Assembly (NCBI GenBank): GCA_934647145.1
Contig: CAKUFB010000057.1
Location: 1 to 12,159, forward strand
Direction: 5' to 3'
Source: an uncultured Clostridia bacterium
Lineage (GTDB): Bacteria; Bacillota; Clostridia; Christensenellales; Aristaeellaceae
Length of the DNA: 12,159 bases
The notes below the pieces were generated by a model that ran no database searches, had not been told where the DNA came from, and saw only the letters and a list, made by a program, of their open reading frames with translations. Shown piece after piece: positions 1-6,232 of this stretch. The stretch's first letter is position 1, and each line of letters starts with the position of its first letter. The position numbers and the translations under genes are program-made.

Positions 1-9
1 AAAACCGGA

Positions 10-44
10 GAAATTGGGAACTCCGATCTATGGTTCCCAATTTC
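10..44 (-). terminator. 12-bp perfect hairpin downstream of the M18 gene
   Basis: Bases 10-21 (GAAATTGGGAAC) are exactly complementary to bases 33-44, leaving an 11-base loop. On the minus strand the stem lies about 45 bases past the aminopeptidase stop codon and is followed by TCCGGTTTT at the window edge. It could be a factor-independent terminator for this gene, and the symmetric stem might also serve a convergent gene outside the window. The T-run is short and cut off by the edge, so termination is inferred. A transposon end or small repeat is an alternative. Confidence 0.5.
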
Positions 45-72
45 GTGTGCTATTCGGCGGCAGCAAGTGGGT

Positions 73-87
73 GCAGGCTCAGCCTGC
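73..87 (-). other. Small palindrome touching the M18 stop codon
   Basis: GCAGGCT and AGCCTGC flank one central C. This would fold into a 6-bp stem with a 3-base loop immediately after the TAG stop at 88-90 of the minus-strand gene. It has no T-run, so it is more likely a 3'-end stabilising hairpin than a terminator. It may also be chance. Confidence 0.3.
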
Positions 88-1395
88 CTAGCAGAAATAC
101 TCGCCGTCGGCGCGGACGGAGAGGGGGGTGAGGTAGAAGGACTGCATGGCGCGGATCATGTGCTCCAGGTCGCGCACGCCGGCGGTCTCATAGGCGGAGT
201 GCATGGCCAGCTGCGCCAGGCCGATGTCCAGCGTGCTGATGGACACGTGCGAGCCGGAGATATTACCCAGCGTGCCACCGCTCTGCAGGTCGGAGCGATT
301 GGCGAAGAGCTGCACCGGCACGTTCGCCTGCTCGCAGACGTGCTGGAAAAAGGCCTTGGACATGCCGTCGGTGGTGTACCTCTGGCTGGCGTTGAACTTG
401 ACGACCACGCCCTCGTTCATGAACACCTGGTTGACCGAATCGGCATACTCGGGGTGGTTGGGATGGGTGGCGTGGGCGTTGTCGGCGGAGAGCATAAAGC
501 TGCCGGCCAGCGCGCGGCAGTAGTCCTCGCCGTCCATGCCCAGGGCGTTTGAGACGCGGCTGAGCACGTCGGAGAGGAAGGTCGAGTCCGCGCCCTGCCT
601 GGTGCAGCTGCCCACCTCTTCATTGTCGAACACGCAGCATACGTTCACGTGTCCCGCGTCGGTCAGGGCGCCGGTGAGGGCGCGCACGGACGAATAGGCG
701 CACTCCAGGTCATCCAGACGCCCCGCGGACATGAACTCCTCGTTCGCGCCCCAGACCGTGCCGCCCATGCGGTTGTACAGGTACAGGTCGCTGCCCAGCA
801 GGTCGGCCTCCCGCGCGCCGCAGGCCTCGGCGATCAGCCGCCTGAAGCCGCCCCTGGCGCTCGCGTCGCCGAACAGGGGCATCAGATCGACCTGCGCGTT
901 GTACTTGTAGCCGTTGTTGACCTCGCGGTTCATGTGGATGGCCACGTTGGGAATCATGACCAGGTCGCGGTCAATGTTGATCAGGCGGGTAGAAATGCCC
1001 TCCCCGGTGCGCACCAGCGCGCGGCCCGCCACCGACAGCGGCCGGTCGAACCAGCTGGAGAAGATCATGCCGCCATAGCGCTCCACGTCCAGCTGCACAT
1101 ACCTGCCGCGCACCTCCAGCTCGGCGTTTTCCTTGATTCGGAAGGTGGGCGAGTCGCCGTGGCTGGCGATGATGCGGAAGCTGCGGCTCTCCTCACGCGG
1201 TATGGTAAAGGCGATCAGGCTGGAGCGGTTGCGCGTGACAAAGTACTTCTTCCCGCGCTCAAGGCGCCACCGGTCGCACTCGGCAAGCGCCTGAAAGCCG
1301 TCCGCCTCCAGCATGCCGCACAGCGCGTCCACCGCGTGAAAGGCCGTGGGCGACTTCTTCAGAAACTCAAACAGACTGCTGACCTCGTGTTCCAT
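88..1395 (-). CDS. apeB: M18 family aminopeptidase
   Basis: A 435-residue cytosolic metallo-aminopeptidase of the M18 (aspartyl aminopeptidase/ApeB) family, expected to bind two metal ions and trim N-terminal residues from peptides. Family motifs occur in order: ASHGDSPTFRIK with His79 and Asp81, RLDDLE with Asp228, FDNEEVGS with Glu259-Glu260, ADNAHATHPNH with Asp305, and a C-terminal GSHVSISTLDIGLAQLAMHS with His399. The length is normal for the family and no frameshift is seen. The ATG at 1395 is preceded by AGGAAGGG about 7 bases upstream, which supports this start. It lies downstream of the glycyl radical enzyme operon on the same strand, but a near-consensus promoter in the 118-bp gap suggests independent, housekeeping expression. 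Nothing ties it to the neighbouring pathway. The symbol follows the bacterial M18 naming habit; the family call is firm, the substrate preference is not. Confidence 0.93.
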   Translation of the reverse strand: MEHEVSSLFEFLKKSPTAFHAVDALCGMLEADGFQALAECDRWRLERGKKYFVTRNRSSLIAFTIPREESRSFRIIASHGDSPTFRIKENAELEVRGRYVQLDVERYGGMIFSSWFDRPLSVAGRALVRTGEGISTRLINIDRDLVMIPNVAIHMNREVNNGYKYNAQVDLMPLFGDASARGGFRRLIAEACGAREADLLGSDLYLYNRMGGTVWGANEEFMSAGRLDDLECAYSSVRALTGALTDAGHVNVCCVFDNEEVGSCTRQGADSTFLSDVLSRVSNALGMDGEDYCRALAGSFMLSADNAHATHPNHPEYADSVNQVFMNEGVVVKFNASQRYTTDGMSKAFFQHVCEQANVPVQLFANRSDLQSGGTLGNISGSHVSISTLDIGLAQLAMHSAYETAGVRDLEHMIRAMQSFYLTPLSVRADGEYFC

Positions 1396-1437
1396 TGTAT
1401 ATCCCTTCCTCTTCCGGTTTTGTTCAGTTCACCCCCC

Positions 1438-1466
1438 AGTATACACGCTTCTCCCTCCCCTGTCAA
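1438..1466 (-). promoter_or_regulatory. Sigma-A type promoter of the M18 gene
   Basis: On the minus strand TTGACA (1461-1466) is followed after exactly 17 bases by TATACT (1438-1443). The -35 is perfect and the -10 has one change from TATAAT. Transcription should start near 1431, giving a leader of about 35 bases before the ATG at 1395 that contains the ribosome binding site. The position between the GRE stop (1514) and the aminopeptidase start argues for a separate transcription unit. Confidence 0.75.
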
Positions 1467-1480
1467 CCGGCCGCGCGGGT

Positions 1481-1503
1481 CGGCGCTCGTAAAACGCTCG
1501 CCG
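1481..1503 (-). terminator. Weak candidate terminator hairpin after the GRE gene
   Basis: Just past the GRE stop codon, bases 1481-1503 can fold as CGGCG / CGCCG, a two-base mismatch, then a CGT / ACG inner stem with an AAA loop. The hairpin is imperfect and no T-run follows, so intrinsic termination is doubtful. It is listed because it sits exactly between the end of the five-gene operon and the aminopeptidase promoter. Confidence 0.3.
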
Positions 1504-1513
1504 CGCACAGGAT

Positions 1514-3598
1514 TCACAGGATATGTTCGTTGCGCTCGATGATCTCCTGCTGCAGCTCCGGCTCGCAGGCCACAAAGCGGGCGTTAAAGCCGCCCACTCG
1601 CACCAGCAGGTTCTGGTATTTTTCGGGTTCCTGCTGTGCCCTGAGCAGCGTTTCGCGGTCGATGAGATTGATCTGCAGCTGCATGCCGCCCTGATCGAAG
1701 AAGCTCCTCACCAGGTCGTACAGCTTGTCCAGCGATTCGCCGCTCATCTGCTTCCGGGAGAACATCAGATTGTTGGCGATGCCGCCCAGGAACAGCCTCT
1801 GATCCCACGCCAGATCGGAGCAGAGCGCCGCGGTCGGCCCGGCTGTTTCCCTGCCCTGAACCGCGCCCGAGCCGGCCGCCAGCGCCGTGCCCGCCAGCCG
1901 GCCGTCGGGCGAAGCGCCCGTGCGGCTGCCGTGACGGCTGTGCTCCTTGTAGGAAAACGCGCCGGGAATGCAGGGATCCTCGTTTCTGTAGGCGGTCAGT
2001 CCCCTGCAGGCGGCTACCAGCTCCTCGCCCAGCCACTTCATGAGCGCGTCGGTTTCTGGTTCATTCGTGCCGAAATGCGGGAAGCGGTGAATGATCCGGG
2101 CGCGCAGCGAGGGTTCCTTTTCAAAATTGCTGTCCAGTATCTCCAGGAGCCGGGGCATATCGTACTCCCCGCTCTCATAAACCAGCCTGTTCACCGCAGC
2201 CAGTCCGTCCACCGTATTGGACAGGCCCAGGAAGTTGGGCTGTATGTGGTTGTAGCGGGCGCCGCCCTCGTCGACGGACATGCCTCTGGCCAGGCAGTCG
2301 TTCACCAGGCAGGACGCGCGCAGGCACTCGTTGCCGTTGCGGGCGCGCTCCATCTGGTCGCGGCGCTCGCGCAGGTTTTCCCTGCGCACCTCGCGCCTGA
2401 CGATCTCCACAAAGCGCGACTTCAGCGTCTCGAAGTCTCCGGGCAGCGTGCGCATGGCCTCCAGCAGCATGGCCACCAGATTGTGGTAGGGGCTGACGGT
2501 GAATATGCCCGAGCAGGCGCAGGGCACGATCTCCACGCAGCCGCAGTTTCCGTAATCATGGGACTGCGCCTCGGGGAAGCCCCAGTCGCGCATGGACTGA
2601 GTAATGACGTCGTCGTTGTACAGCTGGGGCTGTGAGCAGCCCGTCGCGAGCTGCTCGAGGGCGAAGCGGAGCGTCTCGTGTGGGGTATCGCCGCGCACCA
2701 GCAGCGCGACCTGCGCGGGCTGCACCGGCGCGTGGCTGCAGGACTGCAGGAAGATGCGCGTCAGCGCGTTGTCCACCGGACGGCCCTCGGGGTCGCGCCC
2801 GCCGATCGTGCAGACCTGAACGGAGTCCGGGCCGATGTACTCGGCCGAAAGGAGCATGAGGCAGTCAACCAGCTCCTGCGCCTCCCGCTCGGTGATGCGT
2901 CCGGCGGCCAGGTCGCGCTCATAGTACTCCAGCAAAAACTGATCGACCCGGCCGAAGAAATACAGATCCCACAGCGAAAACACGTAGAAATGTATGGACT
3001 GAAGCGCCTCCCGGAAGGTTCTGGCCGGATAGGCGGGCACGCGCTCCAGTATGTCGGCGACGTCCTCCCTGCCCATCTCGCGCGCCGCCCGGGCATAGCG
3101 CGCCGCCAGCTTCAGCAGCGCCTCCAGCTCGACCAGGCATCCCTCATAGAACTCGTCCCGGGACAGGTTCTCGTTCTTTTCGAGGTCAAGCGCCGCCCTT
3201 CTTTCGCGGATTTCGTCCATCAGGCCGCATACGCCCAGGCGGAGCAGCTTGGCCCAGTCGAGCGTCATGTGTCCCCGGCGGCCGTTATAGCGCTGCAGGC
3301 TCTCCTCCACCCAGCGAAGGCCCTGCATCTGCGCCTCCTCCTCCGGGGTCAGCGGCTGCTGCTCGGGCGTGCCTACGAGCAGCTCGTCGGGATGAATCAC
3401 GGGATTCATATGCTCCAGTACATACGCGTCCGCGTAGGCGCGGCGAAGGCGGACGGAATAAACCTGCCGGTTTTCAATCCAGCCCTTCAGGAAAAGGTAC
3501 CTCTGCCGGCCGGGATAGGCGTAATTCAGCTTTCCCTGCACCATGGGACTGCGCTGAACCATTTCAAACAGGCGCTTGACGCGCTCGGTCGCTTCCAT
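1514..3598 (-). CDS. Compact glycyl radical enzyme (PFL-like dehydratase/lyase)
   Basis: A 694-residue cytosolic glycyl radical enzyme. The C-terminus has the radical site RVGGF (residues 667-671, predicted radical on Gly670) with the usual tail of about 24 residues. The catalytic loop NCGCVE (351-356) puts the thiyl Cys at 354 and a Glu at 356, as in diol dehydratases, choline lyase and related enzymes; true pyruvate formate-lyase has Cys-Cys. Other family blocks are HPDELLVG (69-76), the FGRVDQFL region (215-222), GGRDPEGRPVDN (266-277), GGARYN (445-450), a TGASPDGR block (560-567) and GGMQLQIN (637-644). Family members usually have about 760-850 residues. The loss here seems to be at the N-terminus and between HPDELLVG and GHMTLDW. 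The ATG at 3598 follows GGAGGTG, which overlaps the SDR stop, so translation is probably coupled. It needs the activase at 11092-11958. The substrate is unknown. Dehydration or C-X cleavage of an imported polyol or sugar-like compound is inference; the family call is firm. Confidence 0.92.
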   Translation of the reverse strand: MEATERVKRLFEMVQRSPMVQGKLNYAYPGRQRYLFLKGWIENRQVYSVRLRRAYADAYVLEHMNPVIHPDELLVGTPEQQPLTPEEEAQMQGLRWVEESLQRYNGRRGHMTLDWAKLLRLGVCGLMDEIRERRAALDLEKNENLSRDEFYEGCLVELEALLKLAARYARAAREMGREDVADILERVPAYPARTFREALQSIHFYVFSLWDLYFFGRVDQFLLEYYERDLAAGRITEREAQELVDCLMLLSAEYIGPDSVQVCTIGGRDPEGRPVDNALTRIFLQSCSHAPVQPAQVALLVRGDTPHETLRFALEQLATGCSQPQLYNDDVITQSMRDWGFPEAQSHDYGNCGCVEIVPCACSGIFTVSPYHNLVAMLLEAMRTLPGDFETLKSRFVEIVRREVRRENLRERRDQMERARNGNECLRASCLVNDCLARGMSVDEGGARYNHIQPNFLGLSNTVDGLAAVNRLVYESGEYDMPRLLEILDSNFEKEPSLRARIIHRFPHFGTNEPETDALMKWLGEELVAACRGLTAYRNEDPCIPGAFSYKEHSRHGSRTGASPDGRLAGTALAAGSGAVQGRETAGPTAALCSDLAWDQRLFLGGIANNLMFSRKQMSGESLDKLYDLVRSFFDQGGMQLQINLIDRETLLRAQQEPEKYQNLLVRVGGFNARFVACEPELQQEIIERNEHIL

Positions 3599-3610
3599 AA
3601 ATGCACCTCC

Positions 3611-4342
3611 TCAGTACGTGCTGCCGCCGCAGGACAGGATCGTCTGGCCGACGATATTCTCTCCCTCGCGGCTCATCAGGAACGCCGCCAGCTCCGCCAT
3701 TTCCTCCACCGTGCCCAGGCGGCCGATGGGCTGACGGTTCATGGCGATTTCGGACGCGACGTCCACAAAATCCGTGGCCGTGGTGCCGGGGGCGATGCCG
3801 TTGATCACGACGCCGTGCCGGATGGCCGCGCCCGCCATGCCGGCCGTCAGCGCCCGCAGCGCGTGCTTGCTGGCCCCGTAGCTGGCCGACGCGGGCACGA
3901 ACGCCGCCTCGGAGACCACGTTCAGGATATTGCCCCGAACCTGGCGCTCGATCATATGGCTCAGCACCGCGCGGGACAGGAAGAACGGCGCTTTCGCGTT
4001 GGTGTCCATGACCCGGTCCCAGTCCTCCTCCGTCTGCTCGAACATGCCCTTTCCCCACTCGCGGGTGTAGGCGCAGGCCCCGGCGCTGTTGACCAGGCCG
4101 TCCAGGCCGCCCATGGCCCGACAGGCCGCCTCGACGGCCGCCGGGTAGTCGGCGACGCGCCTGACGTCCAGCACCTGATAGCGGCCGCTTTCGCCCAGCT
4201 CTCGCACGGCGCGCCGCAGCTTTTCCTCCGTCCGGCCCATGACAGTCACCTGCGCGCCCATCGAGACCAGCTTTTTGGCGATGGCGAGGCCGATTCCGCT
4301 GCCGCCCCCGGAAACAATAATCCTTTCACAACGAAGTGTCAT
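3611..4342 (-). CDS. SDR family NAD(P)-dependent oxidoreductase
   Basis: A 243-residue classical short-chain dehydrogenase/reductase, expected to be a cytosolic multimer that interconverts an alcohol and a carbonyl with NAD(H) or NADP(H). Counting from the ATG at 4342, the Rossmann motif SGGGSGIG is at about 11-18, NSAG at about 85-88, catalytic Asn115, Ser144 (NVVS), and Tyr155-x3-Lys159 (YGASK). The IAPG segment follows, and the C-terminus ends GGSTY. All catalytic residues are present. A TTG lies one codon upstream (4345), but the ATG is better placed: AAGGGGG sits 7 bases ahead of it. The gene starts 20 bases after the LplC stop, and its TGA overlaps the ribosome binding site of the GRE gene, so SDR and GRE are likely made together. 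It probably acts directly before or after the GRE, oxidising the imported alcohol or reducing the aldehyde/ketone product. Substrate and cofactor cannot be assigned. Confidence 0.92.
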   Translation of the reverse strand: MTLRCERIIVSGGGSGIGLAIAKKLVSMGAQVTVMGRTEEKLRRAVRELGESGRYQVLDVRRVADYPAAVEAACRAMGGLDGLVNSAGACAYTREWGKGMFEQTEEDWDRVMDTNAKAPFFLSRAVLSHMIERQVRGNILNVVSEAAFVPASASYGASKHALRALTAGMAGAAIRHGVVINGIAPGTTATDFVDVASEIAMNRQPIGRLGTVEEMAELAAFLMSREGENIVGQTILSCGGSTY

Positions 4343-4362
4343 CAAAATGCCCCCTTTTCAGT

Positions 4363-5247
4363 TTACTCCTTGACGCTGCCCGCCACCAGTCCCTTGACGA
4401 AATACTTCTGCAGGAACGGATAGACGCACAGTATCGGGAACATGGCCAGGAAGATCTTGGCCGTATCCGCGCCCACGCTGGCCACCAGGTTGGCCATGGA
4501 GTTCAGGTCGCTCATCTGGTTGAGATTCACCTCCACGATGAGCGAGCGCAGGTAGGTCTGCAGCGGGAGCAGGTTGGCCCTGTTGATGTACAGCATGCCG
4601 GAGAACCACTCGTTCCAGGCCCCCACCATGACGAACAGGGTCAGCGTGGCCAGGCTGGGCAGGCACAGCGGCAGAATGATCTGCGTCATGATCCGAAGAT
4701 GCCCGGCGCCGTCCAGCGACGCCGATTCGCTCAGGGTTTCGGGCAGCGTCTTGATGTAGTTGGACAGCAGCACGATGTTGAAGACCGGAACCGCGTTGGG
4801 CAGCACGAGCGCCCAGAGGGTGTCCAGCAGCCCGGTCTTGCTGACGACCAGGTAGGTCGGGATCATGCCGCCGTTGAAGATGATGGTGACGATAAAGAAC
4901 CAGGCGTACAGCGGGCGCTGGCGGAACCTGTGCCTGCTGATGGACAGCGGGTAGGCGGCGCAGATTGTCAGCGTCATCTCAACGGCCACCGCGAGCAGCG
5001 TCCTGACGATCGAAACCAGGAAGGAGCGATAGAACTGCGCGTCCTTCATGACGTAGCGGTAGTTGTTCAGCGTCCAGCCCTTGGGGATGAGCGTGACCTT
5101 GCCCGCGATGATGTACTCCTTCCCGCTCAGCGACAGCGCCAGCACGTAAACTACCGGAAGAAGGCACACAATGCAGATCAGAACCGTCAGGAAGTGATTG
5201 AGGACGATAAAGGTTTTTCTTGAAAAACCGACTTTGTAATGAACCAT
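4363..5247 (-). CDS. lplC: Carbohydrate ABC transporter permease, LplC type
   Basis: A 294-residue integral membrane permease of the MalG-like class, LplC/YtcP subgroup. It shows about six hydrophobic segments, including about 13-40, 77-100, 114-134 and 196-215. The cytoplasmic coupling loop, ESASLDGAGHLRIMTQIILP at 174-193, is the EAA motif that contacts the ATPase. The ending QKYFVKGLVAGSVKE matches the conserved LplC C-terminus. An open frame continues upstream to 5298, but the ATG at 5247 is the likely start: GGAGG sits 5-9 bases ahead, and the longer version would run into lplB coding sequence. The TGA of lplB is embedded in this ribosome binding site (TGAGGAGG), so translation is probably coupled. 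It should pair with LplB and the binding protein. No ATP-binding subunit is encoded nearby, which is common for these carbohydrate importers that share an ATPase. The transported compound is unknown. Confidence 0.93.
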   Translation of the reverse strand: MVHYKVGFSRKTFIVLNHFLTVLICIVCLLPVVYVLALSLSGKEYIIAGKVTLIPKGWTLNNYRYVMKDAQFYRSFLVSIVRTLLAVAVEMTLTICAAYPLSISRHRFRQRPLYAWFFIVTIIFNGGMIPTYLVVSKTGLLDTLWALVLPNAVPVFNIVLLSNYIKTLPETLSESASLDGAGHLRIMTQIILPLCLPSLATLTLFVMVGAWNEWFSGMLYINRANLLPLQTYLRSLIVEVNLNQMSDLNSMANLVASVGADTAKIFLAMFPILCVYPFLQKYFVKGLVAGSVKE

Positions 5248-5257
5248 AGCTGCCTCC

Positions 5258-6184
5258 TCAGAACACGCGGTATCCGCTGACACGGTAGGAAATCGCATAG
5301 GAGATCACGATCATGACGCACGAAATGACCGATTTGAACAGCCCGGCCGCGGTGGAGACGCTGAACTGGGCGTTGTTAAAGGCCAAGCGGTAGACGAAGG
5401 TGTCGATGATGTCGCCCGTCTCGTAGACGATGGGCGAATACAGGTTGAACACCTGGTCGAAGCCGGCGTTGAGCACGTTGCCCAGCGAAAGCACCGTCAT
5501 CAGCACGATGGTCGGAACCAGTCCGGGCAGCGTCACGTGCACAAGCTGCCGCCACGCGCCCGCGCCGTCCACCATCGCCGCCTCGTAGAGGTTTTCTTCG
5601 ATTCCGCAGATGGCGGCAAGATAGACGATCGTGCCGTAGCCGAATTCCTTCCAGACGTCTGTGATCCACAAAATGGCGCGGAAGATCGACTTGTCGGCCA
5701 GAAAAACCTTGCTCTGTCCGCCCATGGCGACGATCAGCTGATTGAGCAGCCCGCTGGGCGCGAGGATTCGGTTGATGATGCCGGCCATCAGTATCCACGA
5801 AATAAAGTGCGGCATATAGACCACGGTCTGTATGCCCTTTTTAAGCCGCTGGCTTTTCAGGTCGTTGAGCATCAGCGAAAAGGTCACGGGCACGACGATC
5901 CCCAGCACGATTTTGCCCGTGGCGATGATCAGCGTGTTCCAGATGGCCGTCGTGAAGCCCGGCATCATGAACAGAAAGCGAAAGTTTCGCCAGCCCACCC
6001 ATGCGGACCTGAACAGGCCGCGCGCCGGCATGTAGTTTTCAAAGGCCATGACGACGCCGACCATCGGTATATACTTGTAGATAATCGTCAGCAGCACCGG
6101 CGGCAGCAGCAGCAGGTGCAGCGGCAGATTTCTTTTCCATTCACCCTTCGCACATTTACCTTTCACAGTCGTCTTCCTTTCCAT
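5258..6184 (-). CDS. lplB: Carbohydrate ABC transporter permease, LplB type
   Basis: A 308-residue membrane permease of the MalF-like class, LplB/YteP subgroup. A short charged N-terminus is followed by a first membrane segment at about 21-43 and five more (about 78-104, 119-140, 180-193, 215-238, 280-300). The coupling loop is EAAMVDGAGAWRQLVHVTLP at 201-220, a good EAA motif. The protein ends SYRVSGYRVF. Ten bases separate its stop from the lplC ATG. The start is less certain than for its neighbours. The ATG at 6184 has no visible ribosome binding site and lies just after a strong hairpin. The in-frame GTG at 6166 is preceded by AAAGGAAG and may be the real start, giving 302 residues. With LplC it should form the channel for the substrate captured by the upstream binding protein. 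Confidence 0.92.
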   Translation of the reverse strand: MERKTTVKGKCAKGEWKRNLPLHLLLLPPVLLTIIYKYIPMVGVVMAFENYMPARGLFRSAWVGWRNFRFLFMMPGFTTAIWNTLIIATGKIVLGIVVPVTFSLMLNDLKSQRLKKGIQTVVYMPHFISWILMAGIINRILAPSGLLNQLIVAMGGQSKVFLADKSIFRAILWITDVWKEFGYGTIVYLAAICGIEENLYEAAMVDGAGAWRQLVHVTLPGLVPTIVLMTVLSLGNVLNAGFDQVFNLYSPIVYETGDIIDTFVYRLAFNNAQFSVSTAAGLFKSVISCVMIVISYAISYRVSGYRVF

Positions 6185-6190
6185 CAGGAA

Positions 6191-6221
6191 GAGCGGCGGG
6201 CCGTTCGCCTGCCCGCCGCCC
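6191..6221 (-). promoter_or_regulatory. Intercistronic GC hairpin between binding protein and lplB
   Basis: On the minus strand GCGGCGGGC (6212-6220) pairs with GCCCGCCGC (6193-6201) around a 9-base loop. One G-U and one further G-C pair extend it to 11 pairs. It begins 11 bases after the binding protein stop codon and ends 6 bases before the lplB ATG, with no T-run. Such hairpins after a binding protein gene commonly protect the upstream message or attenuate read-through, yielding more binding protein than permease. The stem is seen; the role is inferred. Confidence 0.55.
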
Positions 6222-6232
6222 TTCGCACAGAT

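Noticed and set aside
649..1542. A plus-strand open frame of 297 codons across the M18 gene and its promoter
   Set aside because: It runs through the M18 promoter and start on the other strand, has no motif, and its composition is that of a shadow frame.
1514..3598. Calling the glycyl radical enzyme a pyruvate formate-lyase (pflB)
   Set aside because: It lacks the adjacent Cys-Cys active site of PFL and has the Gly-Cys-Val-Glu loop of dehydratases/lyases. The activase has the two extra ferredoxin-type clusters that PflA lacks.
2678..4423. A 581-codon plus-strand open frame opposite the GRE and SDR
   Set aside because: Same reasoning: antisense to two genes with complete catalytic motifs, with low-complexity Arg/Ala/Gln/His composition expected of GC-rich shadows.
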